Positions 1-8,620 of a stretch of 64,000 bases of DNA are shown here, piece by piece (position 1 is the first letter of the stretch; each line of letters starts with the position of its first letter). This DNA is from Bacteroidota bacterium (GTDB lineage Bacteria; Bacteroidota; Bacteroidia; Chitinophagales; JADIYW01): assembly GCA_016705125.1 (NCBI GenBank), contig JADIYW010000011.1, forward strand, positions 1-64,000, read 5' to 3'. The position numbers and the translations under genes are program-made. Below the pieces are notes generated by a model. That model was not told where the DNA came from, did not search any database, and saw only the letters and a program-made list of their open reading frames with translations.

Positions 1-348
1 AATTCCTGCTTGATATTTTGCAATTTTAGCAGTTTTTGTTGATCCAAATTCGTCCAATATTGCTTCAAATCCAAGATTTGCTCCATCTCCATTTAGTGCT
101 AATTTGAAAGAATCCTTTTCAAAATATTGTTGTGCCTTAAATATTGAAGCGCTTGCTTCTATTTCTTTTGGTTCTTTAATCAATTTGTTATAACCTACAT
201 AGGCCAAAACCAATACAATTAATACGGTTAAAACAGTAAGAATTTTACTTTTGTGCTCTTCAAATTGATATTCTAATTTTTCAAACCCTTCATTTAGGTG
301 TTTTACTTCTTCCTCTAATGGATCTTGATTTCCTTTTTTTGTCGACAT
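1..348 (-). CDS. TPR-type single-pass membrane protein, N-terminal part
   Basis: Only the first 116 residues are inside the window; the gene runs off the left edge. The start codon is the ATG at 348-346. Residues 1-35 are highly charged and probably cytoplasmic. Residues 36-53 form one strongly hydrophobic membrane segment. After it a helical region begins (ASIFKAQQYFEKDSFKLAL) that looks like the first unit of a tetratricopeptide array, as in YfgM-like envelope proteins of Bacteroidetes. It is transcribed divergently from recF, and a TATATTTG box (363-370) lies just upstream. The membrane topology is read from sequence; the TPR assignment is by family resemblance. Confidence 0.7.
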   Translation of the reverse strand, partial: MSTKKGNQDPLEEEVKHLNEGFEKLEYQFEEHKSKILTVLTVLIVLVLAYVGYNKLIKEPKEIEASASIFKAQQYFEKDSFKLALNGDGANLGFEAILDEFGSTKTAKIAKYQAGI

Positions 349-465
349 GTTTTATTTTTTTTCAAATATAAAGTGCAAAGGTAAAACATTCTATTGGAGA
401 TTTTTTAATTAATTTGTTTTCATTTTTATTAGTTATAGTCATTTTTCAACTTATTTTTGCGCATT

Positions 466-1593
466 GTGGATAAAAAGGTTGCATATATTGAGTCTATTAA
501 GGGAACAAATTATAGGAATTATGATTTTTTTCAACTTGTTTTTTCGAAAAAAATAAATTTTATTACCGGAAAAAACGGGGAAGGCAAGACAAATATCCTT
601 GATTCTATTTATTTTTCTTGTTTTACAAAAAGTTATTTCAATTCTTCAGACAATCTTACCATTAAAAATGGCACTAATTTTCTTAGAATGGAGACTTTTG
701 CTAAAAGCGATGGATTGGAATACAAAATTGTTTTAAAATCGATACGAGGTAAGAAAAAGGAATTTGAGCTAAATGGTGATAAGGTTGAAAAATTCAGTAA
801 TTGGATTGGTAAATTACCTTGTGTGTTGATTGCGCCAAACGATATTGAACTTATTTTTGGTGGGAGCGAGGTACGTAGAAAATTTTTGGATGCTACACTT
901 GCCCAGGTTGATAAATCATATTTATTGATTTTAACTACCTATAATAGATATTTATTGCAACGTAATTCTGTTTTGAAAAATTATTTCAGAGGCGAGAATA
1001 TTCAAAATTCAATTTTGATAGAAGCCTATAACGATAAATTGTTGGAGTATGGGACAAAAATTTATCATTTAAGGAGAAATTTTTTAAATGCCTTTTTGGA
1101 TAATTTTAATGCTATCTATGTTCAAATTGCCGGCAAGGATGAATTGGCAACCTTGACTTATGAAAGTGATATGGCTACAAATGATTACTTAAGCAATTTA
1201 AATCGTGTTTTTGAAAAAGATAGAGTTTTGCAAAGAACCACAATTGGGGTTCATGGCGATGATTTGATTTTAGAACTAAATGGACTTTCCTTAAAGAAAA
1301 CCGCTTCGCAAGGACAACAAAAGACTTTTTTATTAGCATTAAAGTTAGCTCAATATTTTTTTATAAAAGAAAAATTAAATGTTATGCCGATACTGCTTTT
1401 GGATGATATTTTTGATAAATTTGATGAGCAAAGGTCAAAATTCTTATTGGATTTGGTGTTTCAACAGAAATTTGGTCAAGTTTTTATAACAGATGCAAAT
1501 GAAACTCGGATGCATGCATATTTAGAAAGAATGGCAGATTATAAAGTTTTTCACGTAAAAAATTTACAAATTGAAGAAAGAATCGGAAAATAA
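466..1593 (+). CDS. recF: DNA replication and repair protein RecF
   Basis: RecF is an SMC-like ATPase that helps load RecA at gapped DNA. The order of motifs is typical: Walker A GKNGEGKT close to the N-terminus, the RecF signature ending in VLIAPNDIELI and RRKFLD, an ABC-type signature (SQGQQKTFLLALKLAQ), then Walker B ILLLDDIFDKFD. The length of about 375 residues is normal. There is no ATG start. GTG at 466 or TTG at 457 both give a plausible N-terminus. I prefer GTG because the TTG lies inside a TATTTTTG sequence (452-459) resembling a Bacteroidetes -7 box. The 3' end overlaps the DUF721 gene by 23 nt, the usual recF-DUF721 arrangement. Confidence 0.95.
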   Translation: MDKKVAYIESIKGTNYRNYDFFQLVFSKKINFITGKNGEGKTNILDSIYFSCFTKSYFNSSDNLTIKNGTNFLRMETFAKSDGLEYKIVLKSIRGKKKEFELNGDKVEKFSNWIGKLPCVLIAPNDIELIFGGSEVRRKFLDATLAQVDKSYLLILTTYNRYLLQRNSVLKNYFRGENIQNSILIEAYNDKLLEYGTKIYHLRRNFLNAFLDNFNAIYVQIAGKDELATLTYESDMATNDYLSNLNRVFEKDRVLQRTTIGVHGDDLILELNGLSLKKTASQGQQKTFLLALKLAQYFFIKEKLNVMPILLLDDIFDKFDEQRSKFLLDLVFQQKFGQVFITDANETRMHAYLERMADYKVFHVKNLQIEERIGK

Positions 1594-1876
1594 AAATGTA
1601 AATCCAGGATTTAAATTGCTTTTGGAGCAAGCATTGAAGGAAATGGGTTTGAGTTCTGGGTATGAGGAGCAACAAATTGTTTTGGCATTTAAACGAAATT
1701 TGCCCTTGTCCTTTCAAAAATATATTACACAAATAAATTATAAGGGCGGCATATTATTTGTTAGGTGTCATTCCGCGGCGCTAAAAAATGAATTGCAATT
1801 AGGTAAAGAAAAGCTAATAGGTAAGATAAACGACCAATTAAAAGAAGCAAAAGTAAAAGAATTGAGAGTATTTTGA
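1571..1876 (+). CDS. DUF721 family protein (DciA-like)
   Basis: This small protein of 101 residues matches the DUF721 fold, whose member DciA loads the replicative helicase in many bacteria lacking DnaC. Its C-terminal half shows the typical pattern: a strand reading GGILFVRCHSAALKNEL followed by helices ending in KVKELRVF. The start is TTG at 1571, inside the end of recF; the next in-frame ATG (1643) would remove the first helix. Overlap with recF implies translational coupling. DciA function is an inference from family and neighbourhood. Confidence 0.8.
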   Translation: MKKESENKNVNPGFKLLLEQALKEMGLSSGYEEQQIVLAFKRNLPLSFQKYITQINYKGGILFVRCHSAALKNELQLGKEKLIGKINDQLKEAKVKELRVF

Positions 1877-1888
1877 CAAAAAATGTCA
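1874..1888. promoter_or_regulatory. Perfect inverted repeat TGACA-N5-TGTCA upstream of the XRE-Fic gene
   Basis: The sequence TGACA AAAAA TGTCA forms a perfect 5-bp dyad with an A5 spacer, 57 nt before the preferred ATG of the XRE-Fic gene. A second weaker dyad, CATTT-N6-AAATG, follows at 1921-1936. XRE regulators often bind such short dyads and control their own gene, so this is a candidate operator. Nothing in the sequence proves binding. Confidence 0.35.
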
Positions 1889-1944
1889 AAAAAAATTGCA
1901 ACCCTCCAAGAAAAAACATACATTTGTGGGAAAATGTAGAAGAA

Positions 1945-3018
1945 ATGAAAAAGATTGGAGGTGTATTTAAAGAAAAGAGAAAGGAGTTGAAAATGACACT
2001 TTCTCAAATAAACAATAAAACTAAAATTGACATAGCCTTACTTTCAAAGATAGAAAGAGGAGAGAGGATTGCGACAAAAGTTCAATTTTTGTTGATTTGC
2101 AATGCTTTGGAAATAAATTCAAAATTAATAATGGCTGATTATTTAAGTGATTCCATAATTGATTATTTAAAAGATGAAGATGAGTATTTAATTAAAAAGG
2201 CACTAAGTAGAGTAGAGGAAAGTATTTTTTATTATGGTAGAGCCAATTCGTCGATAAATGAAATTTTGACAAAAATTGACAAATTAAAAAATCGATTAGA
2301 TGAATTTAGGCCATTTCCTGCGGCACAACTTAAAAATTTGGAGCAATTTTTTAAAATTGAATATACGTTTGATAGCAATCGAATAGAAGGAAATACGCTT
2401 ACTCATAGAGAAACTGCCATGGTAATTGAAAAAGGAATAACCATAGATGGTAAGCCTTTGAAAGAACACTTAGAGGCAATTAATCATTCAGATGCAGTAG
2501 ATTATATAATGGATTTGGTTATCAATAAGGTAGAATTAAGTGAAAAAATTCTGATGGAAATTCATAGTTTGGTATTAAGAGGGATTGATAAAGAAAATGC
2601 TGGAAGGTATAGGCAATTAAATGTGAGAATAAGTGGGAGTAGTCATTTACCGCCAGCTCATTTTATAGTTCCAGAAAAGATGGATCAATATTTTTCCTTT
2701 TATCAAAACAATAAAAATGTATTGCATCCAATCGTTTTAGCTGCCGATATGCATGAAAAATTAGTAACAATTCATCCCTTTATTGATGGAAACGGCAGAA
2801 CATCACGGTTGGTTATGAATTTGATTTTATTGCAAAACGGATATACCTTGGCTAATATTTCTGGAGATAAAAAGAATAGGATGTCGTATTATGACGCTTT
2901 GGAAGCAGTGCAAATTGGAAATGGAAATAATTTGTTCTATTCCTTCATTAGTGAAGCAGTCCAAAAATCCTTATTGAATCATTTGGAAATTGTTGATGCT
3001 GGTTTTATTGTTGATTAA
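1945..3018 (+). CDS. XRE-family HTH domain fused to a Fic domain
   Basis: About 357 residues from ATG 1945. An open frame extends back to TTG 1873, but those 24 extra residues are basic and unlike an HTH start. Residues 1-70 form an XRE helix-turn-helix (TLSQINNKTKIDIALLSKIE). The C-terminal two thirds are a Fic domain with the catalytic motif HPFIDGNGRTSR, which transfers AMP or a related group onto a target hydroxyl. Before it lies SNRIEGN, matching the [S/T]xxxE[G/N] inhibitory helix of class II Fic proteins, so activity is probably autoinhibited. The HTH suggests self-regulation or a DNA-linked target. Fusion of HTH and Fic is known in Bacteroidetes; the target is unknown. Confidence 0.88.
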   Translation: MKKIGGVFKEKRKELKMTLSQINNKTKIDIALLSKIERGERIATKVQFLLICNALEINSKLIMADYLSDSIIDYLKDEDEYLIKKALSRVEESIFYYGRANSSINEILTKIDKLKNRLDEFRPFPAAQLKNLEQFFKIEYTFDSNRIEGNTLTHRETAMVIEKGITIDGKPLKEHLEAINHSDAVDYIMDLVINKVELSEKILMEIHSLVLRGIDKENAGRYRQLNVRISGSSHLPPAHFIVPEKMDQYFSFYQNNKNVLHPIVLAADMHEKLVTIHPFIDGNGRTSRLVMNLILLQNGYTLANISGDKKNRMSYYDALEAVQIGNGNNLFYSFISEAVQKSLLNHLEIVDAGFIVD

Positions 3019-3033
3019 ATTATTTTTTTTTAT

Positions 3034-3064
3034 TTGGTTTGGGAACTCTTTTCCCCTAATTTTG
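3034..3064 (+). promoter_or_regulatory. Bacteroidetes-type promoter for trxA
   Basis: A TTTG -33 element (TTG at 3034-3036) is followed after 20 nt by TAATTTTG (3057-3064), matching the Bacteroidetes consensus TAnnTTTG at -7. The thioredoxin ATG follows 36 nt downstream. The spacing and both boxes fit the published consensus. Confidence 0.6.
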
Positions 3065-3100
3065 TTATCCTATTTAGAATAAATTTAAATATTAAAAAAA

Positions 3101-3418
3101 ATGGCATTAGAAATTACAACAGAAAATTTTAAAACAACGGTTTTAGATAGTAATCAAGTAGCACTTGTGGATTTTTGGGCAGAGTGGTGTGGTCCTTGTA
3201 GAATGGTAGGTCCAATTGTTGACGAACTTTCAAAAGAATATGAAGGCAAAGCAATTATTGGAAAGGTAAATGTGGATCAACAACGAGATATTGCTGCAAA
3301 TTATGGAATTAGTAGTATTCCAACTATCCTTTTTATTAAAGGAGGACAAATTGTAGATAAGCAAGTTGGAGCAGTTCCTAAAAGTGAATTAAAAAAGAAA
3401 TTAGATAATTGGATTTAA
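3101..3418 (+). CDS. trxA: Thioredoxin
   Basis: A 105-residue cytosolic thioredoxin that reduces protein disulfides, recycled by thioredoxin reductase (a candidate is at 16.6 kb). The active site WCGPC has its cysteines at residues 30 and 33. The buried acidic residue is D24 (LVDFWAEW), and the cis-proline is P74 (SSIPTILF). It has no signal peptide. The gene stands alone between its own promoter and a strong terminator at 3439, so it is probably monocistronic. Confidence 0.96.
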   Translation: MALEITTENFKTTVLDSNQVALVDFWAEWCGPCRMVGPIVDELSKEYEGKAIIGKVNVDQQRDIAANYGISSIPTILFIKGGQIVDKQVGAVPKSELKKKLDNWI

Positions 3419-3438
3419 TTAAAAATTATTAACAATTA

Positions 3439-3466
3439 GCCACGCATTTTGCGTGGCTTTTTTTTT
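3439..3466 (+). terminator. Intrinsic terminator after trxA
   Basis: A perfect 7-bp stem GCCACGC / GCGTGGC (3439-3445 and 3451-3457) with a 5-nt loop is followed by a run of Ts. It separates trxA from the DUF58 gene, whose ATG comes 11 nt after the T-run. Confidence 0.9.
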
Positions 3467-3476
3467 ATATTTATTT

Positions 3477-4397
3477 ATGAATTTTACAAATGAATCATTT
3501 CACACATTTGATAATATAGAATTACTTGCTAAGCAAGTGGTTGAAGGCTTTATAATTGGTTTACACAAAAGTCCATTTCATGGGTTTTCAGTAGAATTTG
3601 CTGAACACAGATTGTACAATTCTGGAGACTCAATAAAGGATATAGATTGGAAGGTTTTTGCTCGCACGGATAAAATGTATGTTAAAAAATATGAGGAAGA
3701 AACGAATTTAAGGTGTCAGATTGTGATAGATGCATCTTCTTCAATGTATTTCCCCTTAGAAAGAGAGGGCAATATGTATAACAAAATGGAGTTTTCTTGT
3801 ATGGCGAGTGCTGCATTGATGCATATTTTAAAACAACAACGTGATGGTGTTGGGTTAACTATTTTTGACAATGATATTCTTTTTAATTCAAAGGCTAGTT
3901 CCACAAATTTGCACCATAAATTACTCCTTGCTCAGCTGTATAAATTAGTTAATCAATCGCCCAAATTAGCCAAAACTAATATTTCAACTGCTTTGCATCA
4001 AGTAGCAGAAAGTCTTCATAAGCGATCATTAGTTATTATTTTTAGCGATATGATGGAAAGTGAGATTGATAGAAAGGACTTGTTTTTGGCATTGCAACAT
4101 TTAAAACACAATAAGCATGAGGTAATATTATTTCACGTGGCAAATAAAAAGTTAGAATTAGATTTTGATTTTAAAAATAGGCCTTATCATTTTATAGATA
4201 TGGAATCGGGCGCAGAAATTAAATTACAAGCCAATCAAGTAAGGGAATATTATGTTGCTGAAATGGATAAAATAAAAGCCGAGCTAAAGTTGAAATGTGC
4301 ACAGTATAAAATTGATTTAATTGAAGCAGATATTAATCTAGGTTTTGATCAAATATTATTGCCTTATTTGATGAAAAGAACAAAAATGCGGATTTAA
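3477..4397 (+). CDS. DUF58 / VWA-like domain protein
   Basis: About 306 residues from ATG 3477. An open frame reaches back to 3453, but that lies inside the trxA terminator. The N-terminal DUF58 signature is clear: GFSVEFAEHRLYNSGDSIKDIDW followed by ARTDKMYVKKYEEET. A VWA-like metal-binding motif DASSSM follows (residues about 90-95). DUF58 proteins usually accompany MoxR AAA ATPases and VWA/BatA-type membrane proteins in envelope or chaperone roles. No MoxR gene is next to it here. It overlaps the next gene by 1 nt (TAATG), so the two are probably co-translated. Confidence 0.85.
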   Translation: MNFTNESFHTFDNIELLAKQVVEGFIIGLHKSPFHGFSVEFAEHRLYNSGDSIKDIDWKVFARTDKMYVKKYEEETNLRCQIVIDASSSMYFPLEREGNMYNKMEFSCMASAALMHILKQQRDGVGLTIFDNDILFNSKASSTNLHHKLLLAQLYKLVNQSPKLAKTNISTALHQVAESLHKRSLVIIFSDMMESEIDRKDLFLALQHLKHNKHEVILFHVANKKLELDFDFKNRPYHFIDMESGAEIKLQANQVREYYVAEMDKIKAELKLKCAQYKIDLIEADINLGFDQILLPYLMKRTKMRI

Positions 4398-5164
4398 TGC
4401 TGCTTAATTTTAAAAAATATGGTGATTTAGGTCCTCCTATTATTATTTTACATGGATTTTTGGGCTCATTAGATAATTGGTTAAGCATTGCAAAGCAATT
4501 ATCGAAAGACAATCAAGTGTTTTTGATAGATCAAAGAAATCATGGAAAATCACCACATAACGAGTCGATGGATTATTTTGTTTTGGCGAATGATTTGTTA
4601 GATTTTACTTTACAAAATAAGTTAAAGGATTTCATACTTATTGGACATAGTATGGGAGGTAAAGTCGCTATGTTATTTGCTCTACAGCATCCTAATTTGG
4701 TGCATAAATTAATCGTTGTAGACATAGCACCCATCGATTATGCAGGAGGACATGAGTTTATTTTGGATGCAATGGCTTCATTAGAACTCAATAAATACAA
4801 GGATAGAGCTGCTATAGAACAGGATTTAAGAGAAAAAATATTCTCGGATGTTTTGTTGCAATTTATTTTAAAGAATTTAGGTAGAACGAATCAGAATACA
4901 TTTGAATGGAAAGTAAATTTACCAATTTTGATTAAAAATTATCGGAATTTGATGGTTTTTCCAAAATTAGATTTGAAATTTGGTGGTAAGACTTTATTTA
5001 TAAAAGGTGAAAATTCTGATTATATAGACATGTCAATGTTGGAATTTTTTGAAACGTTTTTCCAAAAGATGAAGATTGTAGAAATTAAAGGAGCAGGACA
5101 TTGGGTACAAGCTGAGCAGCCTCAAATTTTTGTAGATGTAGTAAGTGCCTTTCTAAAGGAATAA
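4397..5164 (+). CDS. Alpha/beta-fold hydrolase (YbfF-like esterase)
   Basis: A 255-residue cytosolic hydrolase of the alpha/beta fold. The oxyanion-hole motif HGFLGSLDNW lies near residue 20 and the nucleophile elbow is GHSMGGKVA. The acidic residue is probably in FIKGENSDYI and the catalytic histidine is in GAGHWVQAEQP. The order and spacing match YbfF/abhydrolase-11-type carboxylesterases. The substrate cannot be told from sequence. It starts on the TAATG junction with the DUF58 gene and ends only 4 nt before a convergent gene. Confidence 0.85.
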   Translation: MLLNFKKYGDLGPPIIILHGFLGSLDNWLSIAKQLSKDNQVFLIDQRNHGKSPHNESMDYFVLANDLLDFTLQNKLKDFILIGHSMGGKVAMLFALQHPNLVHKLIVVDIAPIDYAGGHEFILDAMASLELNKYKDRAAIEQDLREKIFSDVLLQFILKNLGRTNQNTFEWKVNLPILIKNYRNLMVFPKLDLKFGGKTLFIKGENSDYIDMSMLEFFETFFQKMKIVEIKGAGHWVQAEQPQIFVDVVSAFLKE

Positions 5165-5168
5165 TTTT

Positions 5169-5834
5169 TTATATGTAATTGTTAGGTGTTGTTGGCAAAT
5201 CCTCTTCATTATTGCTAAATTGAATTGAAACTAAATCGGCAATTGTTTTTACTAAAATAAAAATAGATAGGAAGACATATTTTTTATCTAAATTCTCATT
5301 AAATAAAAGGTTTTTATCTGCAAAATCTAAAGCAAAAGTTCCAATAACAATTACTAAATGGATGGTCAATGTTCGGGCGTCTAGAAAGTTGAAAAAATGT
5401 TTTGCCCCAAAATTCGTTCTTAATTCCATCCAATAAATGACGATGAAGTTTAATAAGCCACCCAAAATCATACTTAATAATGCGGCATTAAAAAATTTGT
5501 CTCTGAAATATACAGCATTAAGTATTTTTATACTGTCCGTTTTTGAGGAATGTAATAAACCAATAAAAATGACAATAAATATTAAATAAAATAGGAGCAT
5601 ACCCAATTTTAAAAGCAAATGTTGAGTGGCTAAAGTGATATTTGGTGGTTTGGAATTTTCTCCTTTAGCGAACAGAATTTTTAGTGTTTCAAAAATGGAA
5701 ATAATTATCGTTTCCAACCAAAATCCATAAATTACAAGAAAAATTGGCCACTGATTTACGATTGCTCCATACAAAATCAAACTGTTCGTTAAGAGCAAAT
5801 AAAAGAAATTATTCCTTTTCTGAAAGTTCTTCAT
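5169..5834 (-). CDS. DUF6498-like integral membrane protein
   Basis: About 221 residues from ATG 5834; a TTG three codons upstream is less likely. Six or more hydrophobic segments are visible. The early motif IYGFWLETIIISIFETLKIL resembles the conserved tryptophan-glutamate helix of DUF6498 membrane proteins. No catalytic motif is recognised and the function is unknown. It ends 4 nt from the convergent hydrolase gene with no clear terminator between them. Confidence 0.6.
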   Translation of the reverse strand: MKNFQKRNNFFYLLLTNSLILYGAIVNQWPIFLVIYGFWLETIIISIFETLKILFAKGENSKPPNITLATQHLLLKLGMLLFYLIFIVIFIGLLHSSKTDSIKILNAVYFRDKFFNAALLSMILGGLLNFIVIYWMELRTNFGAKHFFNFLDARTLTIHLVIVIGTFALDFADKNLLFNENLDKKYVFLSIFILVKTIADLVSIQFSNNEEDLPTTPNNYI

Positions 5835-5880
5835 AATAATCAATAAATGTACATTTTTTATTTAAAAATTATATTAGATT

Positions 5881-6783
5881 TCATTTAAAACGAGGATGGA
5901 ATTGCGTCATTGCATCTCTTAAATAAGTTTGATCAACGTGTGTATATATTTCGGTAGTGGTAATCGATTTATGGCCCAACATTAATTGTACAGCTCTTAA
6001 ATCTGCTCCATTCATAATTAAATGACTAGCAAATGAATGTCGGAATGTGTGTGGACTAATCGTTTTGTTTATGCCTGCTATTTTTACCAAATCCTTTATG
6101 ATTAGAAAAATCATAACCCTTGAAAGTGGCGCTCCTCTTCGATTAAGGAATAAAATATCCGAGTATTTTGGATTGATTGTTAAATGACTTCTGATTGATT
6201 CAATATAAATCTGAATATGTTTTAAGGCTTCCATGCCAATTGGAACCAATCTTTCTTTATTTCCTTTTCCGATTACACTTACAAATTCGACATCAAAATG
6301 AATAGACGAAATTTTCAAACCTATTATTTCACTTACCCGCAATCCACAGCTATAAAGGGTTTCGAGAATGGCTTTGTTTCTTATATTTTCGGGTTTACTC
6401 AAATCTAAGGCAGCAATAATCTGCTCAATTTCTTCAAAACTTAAAGTATCAGGTAGTTTTCGCCTTAATTTTGGACCCTCTAGCAGGTTGGTTGGGTCTT
6501 CTTCTAAGTTGTATTCTATTTTTAAAAACCCAAAAAAGGATCTTAATCCGGATAAAATTCTGGCTTGAGACCTATCATTTAAACCCAAATCAAAAATATT
6601 TGCCAGAAACTCATCTAGGTGACTTTTTTTTATTTCTAATGGACTTATGGTGTAATTATTAATTTCTATAAATTGGTTTAATAGCTTTACATCATGTAAA
6701 TACGCAATCACCGAATTGGTAGAAAGTGATTTTTCTAGCTTCAAATAGTTGCTAAATTCCTTAATTATTTGTGTCCATTCCAT
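5881..6783 (-). CDS. xerD: XerD-type tyrosine recombinase
   Basis: About 300 residues from ATG 6783; an upstream in-frame ATG at 6828 would run through the aroQ start. The N-terminal SAM-like DNA-binding domain (residues 1-95) is followed by the catalytic domain. Catalytic residues are visible in order: R in YSCGLRVSEI, K in VIGKGNKERLVPI, H and R in SPHTFRHSFASHL, H in LMLGHKSITTTEIYTHV, and Y in the same segment. Xer recombinases resolve chromosome dimers at dif. XerC versus XerD cannot be settled here, and no dif-like site was seen nearby. It is divergent from aroQ with only 30 nt between start codons. Confidence 0.9.
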   Translation of the reverse strand: MEWTQIIKEFSNYLKLEKSLSTNSVIAYLHDVKLLNQFIEINNYTISPLEIKKSHLDEFLANIFDLGLNDRSQARILSGLRSFFGFLKIEYNLEEDPTNLLEGPKLRRKLPDTLSFEEIEQIIAALDLSKPENIRNKAILETLYSCGLRVSEIIGLKISSIHFDVEFVSVIGKGNKERLVPIGMEALKHIQIYIESIRSHLTINPKYSDILFLNRRGAPLSRVMIFLIIKDLVKIAGINKTISPHTFRHSFASHLIMNGADLRAVQLMLGHKSITTTEIYTHVDQTYLRDAMTQFHPRFK

Positions 6784-6813
6784 AATTATTGCTAAATTTC
6801 GCATATTTACACG

Positions 6814-7232
6814 ATGAAAAAAATACAAATTATCAACGGACCAAATTTAAACTTATTAGGTAAGCGCGAACCAGCAATTTATGGAAGTGCTACTTTTGAG
6901 GATTTCTTGAATAAATTAAGAGAAAAGTATAGTGGGTTTGAGATTTCTTATTTTCAAAATAATGTAGAAGGAGAGTTGATAAATAAAATCCATGAGGTTG
7001 GTTTTGATTTTGATGGAATTATAATCAATGCGGGGCATATACGCACACTTCTATTGCAATTGGTGATGCTATAAAAGGGATTACTTGCCCCGTCATTGAA
7101 GTTCATATTAGCAATACTGCAAGTAGAGAAGATTTTCGCCATGTTTCCTATATCTCACCAGTTGCCAGAGGGGTGATAATGGGTGGTTCCGGGGGTTAGG
7201 AGTACAATTCACTTTTTCATTACATCTTATGA
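6814..7232 (+). pseudogene. aroQ: 3-dehydroquinate dehydratase type II, frameshifted
   Basis: The first frame (6814-7035) encodes the AroQ N-terminus, INGPNLNLLGKREPAIYG and IIINAG. At GGGG (7032-7035) the frame breaks. Reading continues one frame over from GCA 7035 as [15 protein letters not shown], then [10 protein letters not shown] and [19 protein letters not shown]. These are exactly the expected next blocks, including the HISN motif and the catalytic histidine region. One missing G explains the break. A TAG at 7197-7199 follows; past it the same frame reads EYNSLFHYIL to a TGA at 7230, which resembles the usual C-terminal helix, so a second lesion is possible. Shikimate-pathway enzyme; a sequencing error is as likely as true decay. 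Confidence 0.85.
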
Positions 7233-7281
7233 TATTGGCTGTGGACCAATAGGTATTCCTTTACATTTGAGTTTTGTTTAA

Positions 7282-7863
7282 TTACTTTATTGTAACTGGA
7301 AAAGAAACTTCTATATCCGTTTCACCACCAGCATTCGTAATATCGCCATTTGCAACATTTAATGCATCTTTATTTGGTTCATGGCGCAAGGTAATTTTAA
7401 TGGTTCCATTTCCTATTTCATTTGTGTTTACTATTGAAGTAATGCCTATTGGATTTCCATTTATATCCTTATCAATTGGAGTATAGCTAAATGCTAAATT
7501 ATTAGCACCCGACTTTTGATAGAAAAATTGGTGGTCAGCACCTTCTTCCAAAATCTCTTCATTAATATTTTCAATTGGACTTACAGATTCGTTCAATAGT
7601 GTAACAATTGCATAGTAAGTTTTATTGGCCAAAAGGGTGTCTTTTATTATTACTGGTGCATTCGGACCGTCACCATCAAGATCCCTAAAAACAAAATTAG
7701 CAATATCTGTTGGTGCTCCTTCGGTTGAATCACTAGTTATTAATGAATACACCATGGTTGTAATCAATTCTGATTCATTAACCGGTTCTGGGTCTTTTTT
7801 GCAACTAAAAATGGCTGAAATTCCTAAAAGGACTGCTGATAATTTAATAATTTGTTTGTTCAT
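7282..7863 (-). CDS. Lipoprotein paired with a TonB receptor (type 1 periplasmic-binding-fold-like)
   Basis: A 193-residue lipoprotein with signal sequence and lipobox ending SAIFSC, cysteine near residue 21, followed by KKDPEP. The body carries the motif RDLDGDGPNAPV and a C-terminal LRHEPNK...ITNAGGETDIEVSF. I recognise these from a Bacteroidetes protein family that travels with TonB receptors and is sometimes annotated as type 1 periplasmic binding fold protein. Its start codon is 1 nt after the receptor stop, so the two form an operon. It probably sits on the outer membrane and helps the receptor handle its ligand. The ligand is unknown. Confidence 0.75.
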   Translation of the reverse strand: MNKQIIKLSAVLLGISAIFSCKKDPEPVNESELITTMVYSLITSDSTEGAPTDIANFVFRDLDGDGPNAPVIIKDTLLANKTYYAIVTLLNESVSPIENINEEILEEGADHQFFYQKSGANNLAFSYTPIDKDINGNPIGITSIVNTNEIGNGTIKITLRHEPNKDALNVANGDITNAGGETDIEVSFPVTIK

Positions 7864-7864
7864 T

Positions 7865-8620
7865 TTAAATAGATTTATAGTTAAAAAAATAGTTTACTCT
7901 TGCCGTACAATTAAACCCCGGCAGATCGGCATAATACCTTAATCTGTCTAAATAGTCGCGGTATTTCGTGTTAGTTATGTTCTCAAATGCTAGAGAGAGG
8001 GCAATTTTTTGTTTTTTCATTTTTACACTATAGCCTACATTTAAATCTAAAAGACTGTATCCATCTGGTGGAAGTGCATAATCACCTATCGGAAATCTTT
8101 TTTGGCGGAAGGCGTAATTATAATTAATGTCTAGAAAAAAATTGTTTCTCTCGTTTTTATTGTACACATATTCTGCACCCATGCCTAATGTATTTGAAGG
8201 CATATTAATCAGACAAGTATTTGTCGATTTATTTTTTCCAATCAAAAAGTTCCCCTTTACCAAAAATGCCAATGATGGAATAGGAAAGAATTTTAGGGTA
8301 GCATCGGTTCCATAAAGTAATGCATCAGTTTGTTTGTATTTAAAATATGGAAACGCACCTCTTATAGTTAAAATCGGTTCTGGCTGAGGTTCAAGGTAAA
8401 TGAAGTCAAAGATATAGTTTGCAAAAAAACTACCACTCATTTCCCATTTCTCTTTTATTTTTCCAGAAAATGATTGAATAAATTTTATCCCTTTTTCTGA
8501 ATTTAGGGATGTGTCGCCTTCTTCAATTGCAGCAGCACCATGGTGTAAACCTTCACTAAAAAGTTCTGCAACATTTGGACTTCGTGTGGAAAGTCCAATA
8601 TTTGTTTTTAATAGGATAGC
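7865..8620 (-). CDS. TonB-dependent receptor, C-terminal part (split by frameshift)
   Basis: This frame holds the end of the receptor whose N-terminal part is 8556-10193. It opens with LLKTNIGLSTRSPNVAELFSEG, the highly conserved TonB-receptor block, read through LHHGAAAIEEGD, and ends in a typical aromatic last strand (ARVNYFFNYKSI). It has no start of its own. Continuity with the upstream frame is restored by removing one base in the run of eight T at 8621-8628. The beta-barrel strands seen here complete a receptor of about 770 residues. Confidence 0.8.
   Translation of the reverse strand, partial: AILLKTNIGLSTRSPNVAELFSEGLHHGAAAIEEGDTSLNSEKGIKFIQSFSGKIKEKWEMSGSFFANYIFDFIYLEPQPEPILTIRGAFPYFKYKQTDALLYGTDATLKFFPIPSLAFLVKGNFLIGKNKSTNTCLINMPSNTLGMGAEYVYNKNERNNFFLDINYNYAFRQKRFPIGDYALPPDGYSLLDLNVGYSVKMKKQKIALSLAFENITNTKYRDYLDRLRYYADLPGFNCTARVNYFFNYKSI

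Noticed and set aside
457..465. TTG 457 as the recF start
   Set aside because: It lies inside a -7-like TATTTTTG box; the GTG at 466 is a simpler start, though both are possible.
5881..6783. Integrase of a mobile element
   Set aside because: The protein is full-length Xer-like with no excisionase, att repeats or cargo genes around it.
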